A stretch of DNA of 64,000 nucleotides. It comes from Myxococcus sp. RHSTA-1-4. Lineage in GTDB: Bacteria; Myxococcota; Myxococcia; Myxococcales; Myxococcaceae. The stretch spans positions 124,001-188,000 of the forward strand of contig NZ_JAIQDG010000020.1 in NCBI RefSeq assembly GCF_020037125.1. The letters are read 5' to 3'. Below, in pieces: positions 17,428 through 26,398 of this stretch. Positions within the stretch are counted from its first letter, which is position 1, and each line of letters begins with the position of its first letter. Under the pieces are notes generated by a model. It was given only the letters and a program-made list of their open reading frames with translations. It did no database searches and was not told where the DNA came from. The translations under genes and the position numbers were made by a program.

Positions 17428-17940
17428 TCACGGCAGCTTGCCGGCGCCCGGGTCCTTGCGCGCGGTGGCGAAGGCGGCGTGCAGCGCGTCCACCGCGCCG
17501 CCCACCTCGCCCGCGTACTGCACGGCATGGATGGTGTAGAGGTCCTGCACCGTCTCCAGGCGGCGGTACACCGCGCGCAGGCGCTCGCGATCCCGCGACT
17601 CGAGCCCGCACATGGACTCGCGCTGGCGCAGCCGCTCCAGCCACGCCGTCCGGAAGCGCATCCACTGCCGGTCCACGTCCCGGGCGGGCGACACGCGCAC
17701 CAGCTTCTCGCGCTCCGACTCCAGCTCCGCCCACAGCGCCTGCGCGCCGTCCAGACACTCACGGAAGGTGAGCAGCTGGGGTGCGTCCGGCGGCCGCTCC
17801 GGCGTCATGGCCGCGACCGAGCGGCCCACGCTCCAGAGAATCCAGACGGAGAAAAGCGTGGTGAGGAGGATGTACACCGCGTACGCGCCACCACGGAAGC
17901 GGCGGTAGCGGGGGTCTTTCCGGGGGTCGGGAGCGGACAC
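17428..17940 (-). CDS. Single-pass membrane protein, unknown
   Basis: A 170-residue protein with a charged N-terminus (DPRKDPRYRRFRGG), one membrane helix (about residues 19-40), and a helical, probably coiled-coil outside domain with Arg/Glu/Leu heptads and two Cys (RECLDG, SMCGLE). No family is recognised. It is convergent with the operon on its left with essentially no spacer. Confidence 0.7.
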   Translation of the reverse strand: MSAPDPRKDPRYRRFRGGAYAVYILLTTLFSVWILWSVGRSVAAMTPERPPDAPQLLTFRECLDGAQALWAELESEREKLVRVSPARDVDRQWMRFRTAWLERLRQRESMCGLESRDRERLRAVYRRLETVQDLYTIHAVQYAGEVGGAVDALHAAFATARKDPGAGKLP

Positions 17941-18055
17941 GGGGTCCAGGTCTTACGACCGTGGACCCCGCGTGGCAACGCTTCCGTGTCCCGCACCGTC
18001 GTCCGGTGGGGGGGAGCAGCGGGCCCCAGGGCGCCTGCCCCTGAGCCCACCGGGA

Positions 18056-19015
18056 CTACTGGCCGGCCGGGGAGGCCGCCTGCGCGGGCGCGGCGGCCGG
18101 AACGGCGGCGGGCGCGGCCGCGGCATCCGGGTTCATCAGGCGCTTCACCGTGGCGATGCGGCCCCGGAACTGCGGCTGGTACTGGCTGTTGACGTAGGTG
18201 CCGGCCGCGTCACGCGCGGTCTCCAGCGCCTTATCGTACTGGCCGACCTCCTGGTACGACTGGGCCAGCAGCAGCATGGCGTAGTCACGCGTCTTGGAGG
18301 ACTTGTCCCCCTCGACGAAGCGGGCCAGCATCGGCACCGCCTTGTCGTGCTGACGCGTCTGGTTGTACGCGGTGCCCAGGAAGAAGGACGCGTCCAGCGC
18401 CTGCTCCTGCGGCGGGTTCATGGCCAGGAAGCGCTCCATCTCCGAGATGACGGACTGCATCTCGTTCTTGCGGAAGGCGATCTTCCCGCGCTCGAAGGCG
18501 GCGTCGCCCGTCTCGCGGCGCAGCACGGAGGCGCGGTCATTGAGGGCCTGGCGCTCCAGGTTGCTCAGGCGGGACGTGTCCAGCTTCACCAGCGCGTCGA
18601 TGCCCTTGAGGCGCTCGTCACCGGGGAGGTTGGTCATCATCTTGTAGACCTCGGCCGCGGCGCGCTGGGCCGTCTGGTGGGCCGCCGTGTCCGCGCGCTG
18701 CTTCTCGAGCTGCGTGGTGAGGTCCGCGACCATCTTCTCCAGCCGCTCGCGCTCATTGCTGGCGCTGGAGCTGCGCGCGCTGGTGATCATCAGCGCGGCG
18801 CCCACGGCGATGATGGCGAACAGCACATAGGCCACCGCCGAGGAGAGCCACTGGCGCTTCTGGAAGTCCTCGTGGCGCTTCCCCACCGCCTTCACCTCCG
18901 CATGGAGGTTCTTCAGCAGGTTGTCGCTCTTGATGACCAGGTTGCGGGCCTCGACGATTTCCCGCCGGAGGTCCTGCAGTTCCTTCTCCACTTCCGTCTT
19001 CGACTGCTCTGGCAT
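18056..19015 (-). CDS. TPR-repeat membrane protein
   Basis: A 319-residue protein: an N-terminal coiled coil (about 5-55), one membrane helix (about 60-85), another coiled coil, then TPR-like repeats (residues 175-285, for example QEQALDASFFLGTAYNQT and QSYQEVGQYDKALETARD) and an Ala/Pro-rich tail. It is probably a scaffold on the periplasmic side. The ATG at 19015 was chosen because AGGAAG lies six bases before it; in-frame ATGs at 19021 and 19060 are also possible. Confidence 0.75.
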   Translation of the reverse strand: MPEQSKTEVEKELQDLRREIVEARNLVIKSDNLLKNLHAEVKAVGKRHEDFQKRQWLSSAVAYVLFAIIAVGAALMITSARSSSASNERERLEKMVADLTTQLEKQRADTAAHQTAQRAAAEVYKMMTNLPGDERLKGIDALVKLDTSRLSNLERQALNDRASVLRRETGDAAFERGKIAFRKNEMQSVISEMERFLAMNPPQEQALDASFFLGTAYNQTRQHDKAVPMLARFVEGDKSSKTRDYAMLLLAQSYQEVGQYDKALETARDAAGTYVNSQYQPQFRGRIATVKRLMNPDAAAAPAAVPAAAPAQAASPAGQ

Positions 19016-19169
19016 GGACATCTTCCTGGGCGCGGAAACGAGCTCGGCCGGCTCACGCATCGTAAGGAGTTCTCCCGGGCGTATGGCGATAATTTCCGCA
19101 CCGAAACAACGGCGCGGGGCCGATGCATTTCCTGGAGTGGACAGCCCGGGTCTCGACTGGCTGCTCTCT

Positions 19170-19901
19170 CTACAAGAAACCGTCCGGAAGCGGCCGGGAT
19201 GGCTCTGGTGGGAAGGTGTACGTCACGCCCACGGAGAGCCAGTTGCCGCCAGCGCTGAACGAGCCGATGCGGCGGTTGTTGTTCTCCGTCTCCGGCGCGC
19301 CCACCGGCCCCCGGAGGAAGGACAGGCGGTACTCGGCCGTCAGGCCCCAGCGGGAGGACAGGCGCCAGGTGGCGCCCAGGGTGCCCACCCAGGCCTGGGT
19401 GGTGCTCTCCTGCACGGCCTCCCCCTGGCGCTTCGAGGAAACGAGCGCGGGTCCGGTGAAGAGGCCCACGAAGGGGACCAGCCCGTACGGCCCCACCTCG
19501 GGCAGCACCGTCTGGAAGCGCAGGCCTATCATGGCGCCGTAGCTGAGGAGGTTGATGCTGCGTTCGCTCCCGTCGGGCTCGCGGAGGTAGAGCTTTCCGC
19601 CGGTGCCGAACAGGTCGATGCCCACCTCCACCAGGTCCGACATCGCGTAGGCGAAGGAGCCGATGACCAGCGGCCCGCCGGAGACCTCCCGGGCGCGGGC
19701 CAGCCCCTGGTTCTCCGTGCGGCCATACCAGGAGGTGTAGAGCGTCTCGTTGGACGTCACGCGCCAGCCGCCCTGGATGGAGATGCGCCCCACCCCGTTC
19801 AGCGACGTGGGGATTTCGTCGTCCTCGTCCTCCTCCGGCGCCTGGGCAAAGGCGGGGGCGGTGGTGAGCAGGGCGAGCAGCGGCAGGAGGCGGCGAAGCA
19901 T
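19170..19901 (-). CDS. Outer-membrane beta-barrel-like protein
   Basis: A 243-residue protein with a signal peptide (MLRRLLPLLALLTTAPAFAQA), an acidic spacer (EEDEDDE) and alternating hydrophobic/polar beta strands ending in a strand with aromatic residues. The amphipathic strand pattern and lack of Cys suggest an 8- to 10-stranded outer-membrane barrel. Function unknown. It follows a 51-codon gene by 17 bases and is likely co-transcribed with it. Confidence 0.75.
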   Translation of the reverse strand: MLRRLLPLLALLTTAPAFAQAPEEDEDDEIPTSLNGVGRISIQGGWRVTSNETLYTSWYGRTENQGLARAREVSGGPLVIGSFAYAMSDLVEVGIDLFGTGGKLYLREPDGSERSINLLSYGAMIGLRFQTVLPEVGPYGLVPFVGLFTGPALVSSKRQGEAVQESTTQAWVGTLGATWRLSSRWGLTAEYRLSFLRGPVGAPETENNNRRIGSFSAGGNWLSVGVTYTFPPEPSRPLPDGFL

Positions 19902-19918
19902 CAAGGCGGCGTTTTCCG

Positions 19919-20074
19919 TCAGGGGCGCTTGGGGCGCAGCGCGATTTCCAGGAAGGTCGTCTGCCGGCGGCGGAGCGCCGCGAGCAGACAGTGCAGGACA
20001 CACACCACGCCGAACTCGCGGAGGACGACGCCCAGGTTGGCCACCACGTCCCGCAGGGTGATCACACCGCGCAT
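19919..20074 (-). CDS. Small protein of 51 residues
   Basis: A 51-codon gene with ATG preceded by GGGAG at a seven-base spacing, a better ribosome site than many neighbours have. The product has a hydrophobic middle (VVANLGVVLREFGVVCVLHCLL, two Cys) and a basic end (RRRQTTFLEIALRPKRP). It lies just upstream of the outer-membrane gene. It may be a small membrane-associated protein or an upstream regulatory peptide. Its reality rests only on the ribosome site and spacing. Confidence 0.5.
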   Translation of the reverse strand: MRGVITLRDVVANLGVVLREFGVVCVLHCLLAALRRRQTTFLEIALRPKRP

Positions 20075-20233
20075 GTGCCCGCTCCCGTGCGTTGCCGTGG
20101 GTACCCGTCGCGTACGTCCTTGCTGATTCCGCCCGGTGCTACAGGCGTGTGGCGCACCGTAGCAGCCGCCTCCCACGCGTCAACTTTCCGGACGCGCAAG
20201 GGCTCGGAGCGACTGGGGATTCCGGCTCGGGCG

Positions 20234-22105
20234 TCAGCGGGCGCGGCGCTCCAGCTCCAGCAGCGGCATCTCCAGCACCACCACCGTGCCGTGGATGCAG
20301 GCGGGGTGGAAGTCCGCGCGGTCCAGCTCGCCGAGCAGCGCGCGGAGCTGCGCGTCGGTGAGGGGCGTGGCGCTGGCCCGGCGCGCGGCGTGGCAGGCCA
20401 TCACCCGCACCGCCTCCGCCAGGGACACCGCGTCCAGCGTGGCGCCCTTGGGTGGCAGCGCGCGGGCCAGCGCCTCCAGCAGCGAGCGCCCGTCCACGCC
20501 CTCCAGTCCGGGAGGCACCGTCTTCAGCGCCAGCGTGGTGCCGCCGAAGGGCTCCACGTCGAAGCCCAGCCTCCCCAGCGCCTCGCGCCCCTCCACCAGC
20601 GCCTTCGCCGCCGCCAGCGGCAACTCCAGCGTGGTGCCGAACAGCGACGGCGCCGGAGGCCCCTTCCCGTCCTCCAGCGCGCGCAGGTAGCCCGTCAGCC
20701 GCGCCCGCTCCAGGGCGGCGTGTGGATCCAGCACCACCAGCGTGCCGCCGGGGCCCTCGCACACGTGGAAGCGGCCGCCCAGCAGGCCCATGGGCCGGAG
20801 CGCCGCGAAGTAGCCCGGCGGCGGGGCCTCGTTGAGCTGCGGCTGGGCCTGTCCGAAGGCGGGCGCCTGTCCCGGGCTGCTGGGCGCGAAGGGCAGCGCC
20901 CCCGGCCGGACACCGGGCGGCAGGGGCCCCGTGGGCGCCGGCCCCAGGGGCGCGCGGCCGGAGTCCGGGGCATCCATGGCGGTGGGCAGGGGCGCACCCC
21001 ACGTCGCTTCCTGGGCGCGGGTGAGGAAGCGCTCCACGGCGAGCGCGTAGTGGGCGGCCTCGCGCGGCTGTCCCGCCTGTGGGGCATTGCCTTCCGCCGC
21101 GGCGCCCAGCCACGGGGCGGCGCGAAGCATGCGGGTCAGCGCGGCCGTCAGCGCCTCCTGCACGCCACGCGCGTCGGCGAAGCGCACCTCCAGCTTCTGC
21201 GGGTGCACGTTGACGTCCACCGCGGCCGGGTCGATGTCGATGTGGAGCACCACCACCGGCTGGCGGCCCGCCGCGAGGAAGTCCTGGTACGCGCGCTGGA
21301 TGGTGCCGATGAGGCCGCGGTCCCTCACGTAGCGCCGGTTGACGTACGTGTAGAGGCCGCGCGCGTTGTTGAAGGTGAACTCGGGCGAGGCGGCGTAACC
21401 GGTGATGGAGATGCCCAGCCGCCGCTCCTCCACGGGGAACAGGTGCGGGTGCGCGGTGGGGCCCAGCGCCGCGGCGATGCGCTCGCGCGGGTCTTCCGGG
21501 CACGCCGGGCTGGAGAAGAGCGTGTCGCCCTCGTTCGTGGCGAAGAAGCCCACCTCCGGGTACGCCAGCGCCAGGCGCACCACGGCCTCCTCCGCGTGCT
21601 TCAGCTCCGTCTCCCCCCGGCGCAGGAACTTGCGGCGCGCGGGCACGTTGAAGAAGAGGTCCTCCACGGTGATGACGGTGCCGGTGCGCGGCTCCGCGTC
21701 CTCCACCACCGGCGGTCCCCCGCCCTCCACCGTCACCCGCGTGCCCACGTCCGCGCCGGCCTCCGCCGTGTGGAGTGTGAAGCGGGAGACGGAGGCGATG
21801 GCCGGAACCGCCTCGCCCCGGAAGCCCATGGAGCTGATGTGGAACAGGTCGTCCAATTCGCGCAGCTTGCTGGTGGCGTGCCGCTCCAGGCACGTCACCG
21901 CGTCCAGCCGCCCCATGCCGTGCCCGTCGTCCGACACGATGATGCGGTCCACGCCCCCGCCCTGAAGCTCCACGCGGACGGTGCTGGCGCCCGCGTCCAG
22001 CGAGTTCTCCACCAACTCCTTCACCACGGAGGCGGGGCGCTCCACCACCTCTCCGGCGGCGATCTTGTTGATGAGGACGTCACTGAGGCGGGCGATGCGG
22101 GCCAT
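20234..22105 (-). CDS. mutL: DNA mismatch repair protein MutL
   Basis: MutL couples MutS mismatch recognition to downstream repair. The 623-residue protein has the GHL-type ATPase in its first 330 residues: ELVENSLDAGAS (ATP-binding Glu/Asn), DDGHGM and GFRGEA. A Pro-rich linker (about 335-430) joins a C-terminal dimerisation domain. The C-terminal endonuclease motif DQHAxxExxxxE is changed to DPHAALERARLT, and the late C-x-HG-R-P motif reads CIHGTV, so metal binding and nicking are probably lost. The start ATG is 25 bases from a 14-base palindrome shared with the divergent epimerase gene. Confidence 0.95.
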   Translation of the reverse strand: MARIARLSDVLINKIAAGEVVERPASVVKELVENSLDAGASTVRVELQGGGVDRIIVSDDGHGMGRLDAVTCLERHATSKLRELDDLFHISSMGFRGEAVPAIASVSRFTLHTAEAGADVGTRVTVEGGGPPVVEDAEPRTGTVITVEDLFFNVPARRKFLRRGETELKHAEEAVVRLALAYPEVGFFATNEGDTLFSSPACPEDPRERIAAALGPTAHPHLFPVEERRLGISITGYAASPEFTFNNARGLYTYVNRRYVRDRGLIGTIQRAYQDFLAAGRQPVVVLHIDIDPAAVDVNVHPQKLEVRFADARGVQEALTAALTRMLRAAPWLGAAAEGNAPQAGQPREAAHYALAVERFLTRAQEATWGAPLPTAMDAPDSGRAPLGPAPTGPLPPGVRPGALPFAPSSPGQAPAFGQAQPQLNEAPPPGYFAALRPMGLLGGRFHVCEGPGGTLVVLDPHAALERARLTGYLRALEDGKGPPAPSLFGTTLELPLAAAKALVEGREALGRLGFDVEPFGGTTLALKTVPPGLEGVDGRSLLEALARALPPKGATLDAVSLAEAVRVMACHAARRASATPLTDAQLRALLGELDRADFHPACIHGTVVVLEMPLLELERRAR

Positions 22106-22130
22106 GGCGATCGTTCACCCTCCGCCACCC

Positions 22131-22144
22131 GGACAACGTTGTCC
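22131..22144. promoter_or_regulatory. 14-base perfect palindrome between divergent genes
   Basis: GGACAACGTTGTCC is fully self-complementary and lies in the 102-base space between mutL and the epimerase gene, 26 bases from the mutL start. This is the geometry of an operator able to control both genes. The binding protein is unknown. Confidence 0.4.
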
Positions 22145-22207
22145 AGCGCGACGACGATGCTGGCGGCTGACATTCCCGAGCGTCTGGGCTAACACCCGAC
22201 AGCGCGA

Positions 22208-23170
22208 ATGGACGTGTCACGACCAGGCAAGGGGCGGCTTCGCGTTGCGGTCACCGGCGCGAGCGGAGACTACGGGAAGCTCCTGATGCACCGGCTGGAG
22301 CGGGATCCAGAGGTGGAGAGCATCCTGGTGCTCGACGTGGCACGTCCAGAAGGTGCCAAGGTGGAGTTCCACCGGGTGGACCTCACGCGCCACGACGCGG
22401 AAGGTGAGCTGACCGACGCGCTCACCGAGCGCCCCGTGGACGCGCTCTACCACCTGGCCTTCCTCCTCGGCCCCATCCGCGACGGCTCCCTGGCGCACGA
22501 GCTGGAGGTCATCGGCACCATGAACGTGCTGACCGCGGCGGGCCGCGCGCGGCTGCCGAGGCTGGTGGTGCCCTCCATGACGGCCGTGTACGGCGCGCGC
22601 GGCAACAACCCCGCGCTGCTGCGCGAGGAGTCGCCGATGCAGGGGTGCCCGCACAGCCGCTTCGTCACCGACAAGGTGGAGGTGGAGGGCCAGGTGCGCG
22701 CCTTCCGCGAGCGGCACCCGGACCTGCGCGTGCTGGTGCTGCGCTTCGCGCCGGTGCTCGGCCCCTCGGTGGACAACCCCGCCACGCGCTTCCTGAAGCG
22801 GGGCGTGGTGCCCACGCTGCTGGGGTTCGACCCGCTGTGGCAGGCCCTCCACGAGGAGGACGCCGCGCGGGCGCTGCACCTGGCCCTGCGCGCGGACGCG
22901 TCCGGCGAGTTCAACATCGTGGGCCGGGGCGTGCTGCCGCTGTCCGGCATCATCCAGCAGGCGGGGGCCCGGCCGCTCCCCCTGCCGGGGCCGCTCTTCC
23001 GGGCCGCGCTCCACACGCTGGACATGGTGGGCACCGGCACGTTGCCCGTGGCCCTTCTCGACTACATCCATTACTCGTGGGTCGCGGACGGCGAGCGCGC
23101 CGAGTCCGCGCTCGGCTTCATCCCCTACCATCACGTCCGGGACGCCGCCGCGGCGCTGAGGAGGAGCTAG
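22208..23170 (+). CDS. NAD-dependent epimerase/dehydratase (SDR) family protein
   Basis: A 320-residue extended short-chain dehydrogenase. The N-terminal nucleotide-binding motif is VTGASGDYGK (TGxxGxxG type), and an acidic residue follows strand 2 (LDVARP). In place of the usual Tyr-x-x-x-Lys there is SRFVTDKVEVE, so the catalytic Tyr is missing and Phe/Thr stands there; this suggests an atypical or non-catalytic member. Substrate unknown, perhaps a sugar nucleotide or quinone. Its end is followed after two bases by the acyltransferase gene, so the two likely form an operon. Confidence 0.8.
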   Translation: MDVSRPGKGRLRVAVTGASGDYGKLLMHRLERDPEVESILVLDVARPEGAKVEFHRVDLTRHDAEGELTDALTERPVDALYHLAFLLGPIRDGSLAHELEVIGTMNVLTAAGRARLPRLVVPSMTAVYGARGNNPALLREESPMQGCPHSRFVTDKVEVEGQVRAFRERHPDLRVLVLRFAPVLGPSVDNPATRFLKRGVVPTLLGFDPLWQALHEEDAARALHLALRADASGEFNIVGRGVLPLSGIIQQAGARPLPLPGPLFRAALHTLDMVGTGTLPVALLDYIHYSWVADGERAESALGFIPYHHVRDAAAALRRS

Positions 23171-23172
23171 TC

Positions 23173-25380
23173 ATGGCCAAGGGTGTCCTCGGAAACGATC
23201 CCTTCCAGCGCGGCGCCGCGTCCCGCGACGGTGGCTCCGCGAAGCCCGGCGACGGCACCAAGGAAGCCTCCGCCGGAGACGCGAAGCCCGCGCGCAAGGA
23301 GGCCGCGAGAAAGTCCGCGCCCCCCGCGAAGCAGCCCGCGCGGGCGAAGGCCGGTGGTGGGAAGACGTCCTCCGCGCCCGGGAAGAAGTCCGCGGCGGCG
23401 AAGGCCGGGGGCGCATCCGGCGGGAGCCGCGATTCCCACGCGGCGGGTGATGCGAAGGTGCCCGAGACGGCGAAGGCCGGAGGCCGGAAGTCAGCCGCGT
23501 CTCGTGAGGCGGACGAAGCGAGGAAGTCCGAGGTGGCGAAGGCCGGAGGCCACAAGACGCCCGCGGCGGGCGGAGCGGGCCCGGCCGAAGCTCCGGGCCG
23601 CAAGCAGGGCACCAGGGCCGCCGAGCGGAAGCACGAGGCGGAGGCAGCCCCCCCGCACGCGGAACAACCCGCCGCGCTCACGGACGACGAAGCGGCGCTG
23701 CCCCTGCGCGAGCCCGCCGCCCCCGTGTCTCCGCACAGTCCGCCGCCGCCTCGCCAGCCGGTGCTGTCGGACGAGCTGGGCGCGCGCACCCCGCAGCAGC
23801 GCGAGGTGGACCACGCGCTGGCGGAGGCGCTGGCCGCCGAGGTGGCCGAGGCCACGGCGAAGGTCGCGGTGGACGAGGCGATGGAGCGCCGGCCCGGGGA
23901 GGAACAGGACGTGGACCGGCTGATGGCCACCGAGATGGCCACCGAGATGGCCGAGGCGGCGGTGGAGGAGGTGCTGGAGCACAGCCCGTCCACGCAGCAC
24001 CCGGAGCGCGAGCGCGAGCTGGCCGCCGCCGTGGCCGCGCAGGTGGCCGAGGCCGCCGCCGAGGTGGCCGTGGCCGAGGTGCTGGACCGCCATGCCGTCT
24101 CGCGGCGTCAGGCGTTCCCGGAGGAAGGCGACGAGGGCCTGGAGGAGCGCGCCGCCAACGCCGGCGAGGGTGAAGAGGAAGGCTTCCAGGACACGTTCGA
24201 CCTGGAGGCGGAAGCCGAGGGAGGCTTCGGCCCGGGCGAGGACGACGAGGAAGTCCCCTTCCAGGACACGTCCGGGCTGGAGCTGTCCGTGACGCTCTCG
24301 GTGACGGAGCAGGGAACCCGTGAGACGTCGTCGCTGGAGGCGGAGGTGGAGGCGCCGGACGCCACGCGAGACGAGTTCCCGCCGGGCCGCCGGGGCCCGC
24401 TGTCGCTGGTGCCGCCCCCCGACGAGGGCGAGCGTCCGCGCGAGCCGTTCTTCACGGACCAGGTGCGCGAGCCCGAGGGGCCGCGTCCCCTCGCGCAGCG
24501 GGCCGCGGGCATGCTGTCGCTGGCGAGGGACATCGCCGGACAGGCGCTGGCCAGCGAGGGCCTGGGCCGGGCCCTGGGCGCGATGAACGGGTTGATGGAG
24601 GCGGTGCGCGCCGGGCTGGGCACGGGCGGCGGCGCCAACATCGACGAGTACGGCAAGGACCCGGCGCTGGTGGAGCACCTGGAGCCGGTGCTGGAGTTCC
24701 TCTACTCGCAATACTGGCGCGTGTCCGTGCAGGGCGCGGACCACGTTCCCCAGGGCGCGGCCATCCTGGTGGCCAACCACTCGGGCGCCCTGCCCTATGA
24801 CGGGCTGGTGATGTCGCTGGTCCTCTCCCGCGAGCGCCCCGACCTGCGCGAGCCCCGGTGGCTGGTGGAGGACCAGGTCTTCCACGCGCCGGTGCTGGGC
24901 ACCCTCTTCAACCGCCTGGGCGCGGTGCGCGCCTGCCCGGAGAACGCACTGCGGCTGCTGGACGAGCAGCGCCCGCTGGTGGTCTTCCCGGAAGGCTATC
25001 AGGCGCTGAGCAAGCCCTTCGCGGAGCGCTACCGGCTGAAGCGCTTCGGGCGCGGAGGCTTCGTGAAGCTGGCGCTGCGCACCGGCGCGCCCATCGTCCC
25101 GGTGGCCATCGTCGGCGGCGAGGAGACGTCGCCGCTCCTGGGCCGCCTCCCCGCGTCCTTCCTGGGCCTGCCCTACCTGCCGCTCACCCCGCTGGGGCCA
25201 CTGCCGCTGCCGGCCAAGTGGAGCGTGCGCTTCGGCGAGCCCATCGGCATGGAGGGACTGCCCCCCGAAGCCGCGGACGACCTGGGCGAGGTGCAGCGCC
25301 TCACCGAGCGCACCCGCGAGTCCATCCAGGGCATGGTCCAGTCGCTGCTGCGCGAGCGCCGCTCCGTCTTCGCGGGCTGA
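23173..25380 (+). CDS. PlsC-type acyltransferase with long low-complexity N-terminus
   Basis: The 735-residue protein is about three times a normal acyltransferase. Residues 1-190 are Lys/Ala/Pro-rich with recurring AKAGG-(R/H/G)K, like a histone H1 tail. Residues about 205-315 hold three Ala/Glu-rich repeats of roughly 35 residues. Residues 330-400 are acidic with two FQDT-(F/S)-x-LE units. The acyltransferase starts at about residue 495: VANHSGALPYDG (catalytic His and Asp in a variant with six residues between them), FPEGYQ (substrate site) and IVPVAIVGGEE. It likely acylates a glycerolipid at the membrane. ATG has GGAGG upstream and follows the epimerase by two bases. Confidence 0.82.
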   Translation: MAKGVLGNDPFQRGAASRDGGSAKPGDGTKEASAGDAKPARKEAARKSAPPAKQPARAKAGGGKTSSAPGKKSAAAKAGGASGGSRDSHAAGDAKVPETAKAGGRKSAASREADEARKSEVAKAGGHKTPAAGGAGPAEAPGRKQGTRAAERKHEAEAAPPHAEQPAALTDDEAALPLREPAAPVSPHSPPPPRQPVLSDELGARTPQQREVDHALAEALAAEVAEATAKVAVDEAMERRPGEEQDVDRLMATEMATEMAEAAVEEVLEHSPSTQHPERERELAAAVAAQVAEAAAEVAVAEVLDRHAVSRRQAFPEEGDEGLEERAANAGEGEEEGFQDTFDLEAEAEGGFGPGEDDEEVPFQDTSGLELSVTLSVTEQGTRETSSLEAEVEAPDATRDEFPPGRRGPLSLVPPPDEGERPREPFFTDQVREPEGPRPLAQRAAGMLSLARDIAGQALASEGLGRALGAMNGLMEAVRAGLGTGGGANIDEYGKDPALVEHLEPVLEFLYSQYWRVSVQGADHVPQGAAILVANHSGALPYDGLVMSLVLSRERPDLREPRWLVEDQVFHAPVLGTLFNRLGAVRACPENALRLLDEQRPLVVFPEGYQALSKPFAERYRLKRFGRGGFVKLALRTGAPIVPVAIVGGEETSPLLGRLPASFLGLPYLPLTPLGPLPLPAKWSVRFGEPIGMEGLPPEAADDLGEVQRLTERTRESIQGMVQSLLRERRSVFAG

Positions 25381-25398
25381 GCCACCGCGAGCCCGCCT

Positions 25399-25414
25399 CC
25401 GGGCCACGGCCCGG
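25399..25414. terminator. Weak GC hairpin between convergent genes
   Basis: CCGGGCC-AC-GGCCCGG lies between the acyltransferase and diguanylate cyclase stops. The two-base loop is too tight, so the real stem would be shorter. No T-run. Confidence 0.25.
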
Positions 25415-25428
25415 GGGCCGCGGCCGCT

Positions 25429-26304
25429 TCAGCCCACCACGCGGTTGCGGCCGGCCATCTTGGCCTCGTAGAGCTTCTCGTCGGCCGCGCGCACCAGGTC
25501 CCCGGGCTCGCGGTGCTGGGGCTCCAACGTGGCGATGCCCAGCGACACGGTGACGGGGATGGGCTGCTTGTCGAACTCGAAGCGCTGCTTCTCCACCAGC
25601 CGCCGCACCTTCTCCGCGAGCTGCCGGGTGCCGCCCAGCGACACCTCCGGCAGGAGGACGGCGAACTCCTCGCCGCCGTAGCGCGCGAACACGTCCTCGC
25701 GGCGGATCTTCGTGCGCACGGTGGACGCGAGCTGCTTCAGCACCGAGTCACCCGCCAGGTGCCCGTAGTTGTCGTTCACCTGCTTGAAGTGGTCGATGTC
25801 CAGCAGCACCAGCGACAGCACTCGCTCGTAGCGGCGGCTGCGCGAGATTTCCCGGTCGAGCTGCTCGTCGAAGTAGCGGCGGTTGTAGATCTGCGTCAGG
25901 CCGTCCATGGTGGTCAGCCGGTAGATCTCGTCGTGGTACGCCGCCTCGATGTTGCCGCCGGCGATGAACTTGAAGATGGTGCGGCCAATCTTCACCAGGT
26001 CGCCGTTGCGCAGCGACCGCACGCCCTCCACCAGGTCGTCGTTGATGAACGTGCCGTTGGTGGAGCCCATGTCGCGGATGCGCACGCCCTCGCGCGTGTT
26101 GGAGATGCTCGCGTGGTTGCGGCTCACCGACTCCTGGTCGATCTGGATGTCCGCCTTCGACGAGCGCCCGATGAGCGTCTCCTCGCGCGTGAGGTCGAAC
26201 TTCCGCCCCAGGTCCAGGCCGTAGATCACCACCAGCGCCGCGTCGAGGTTGACCGGCCGGTCGGAGATCTTCGAGATGACCGTGACGACCGTCTCCTTCT
26301 GCAA
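25429..26304 (-). CDS. Diguanylate cyclase with FHA domain
   Basis: Makes cyclic di-GMP from two GTP. The 291-residue protein has an FHA domain (about 30-115) with all hallmarks (IGRSSK, SVSRNH, GSTNGT) and a GGDEF domain (about 130-290) with GGEEF at 210-214, so it should be active. RRED at 201-204, five residues before, is the inhibitory I-site, so product feedback is expected. There is no membrane helix. The start chosen is TTG with GAGGAGG five bases before it; an upstream GTG at 26334 adds ten residues and has no good ribosome site. FHA-GGDEF proteins link Ser/Thr kinase signals to cyclic di-GMP. Confidence 0.9.
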   Translation of the reverse strand: MQKETVVTVISKISDRPVNLDAALVVIYGLDLGRKFDLTREETLIGRSSKADIQIDQESVSRNHASISNTREGVRIRDMGSTNGTFINDDLVEGVRSLRNGDLVKIGRTIFKFIAGGNIEAAYHDEIYRLTTMDGLTQIYNRRYFDEQLDREISRSRRYERVLSLVLLDIDHFKQVNDNYGHLAGDSVLKQLASTVRTKIRREDVFARYGGEEFAVLLPEVSLGGTRQLAEKVRRLVEKQRFEFDKQPIPVTVSLGIATLEPQHREPGDLVRAADEKLYEAKMAGRNRVVG

Positions 26305-26398
26305 CCCTGCCTCCTCGAAGCTCAACGCTACCACCCGGTAAATCCCGAAAGCGAGTCACGGGCGGGAGTCCGGGCGGGGACCTACCACGACCTACCCG

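Noticed and set aside
19991-22192. A 733-codon + strand frame over mutL
   Set aside because: Low-complexity His/Arg/Gln composition; the opposite strand has clear MutL motifs.
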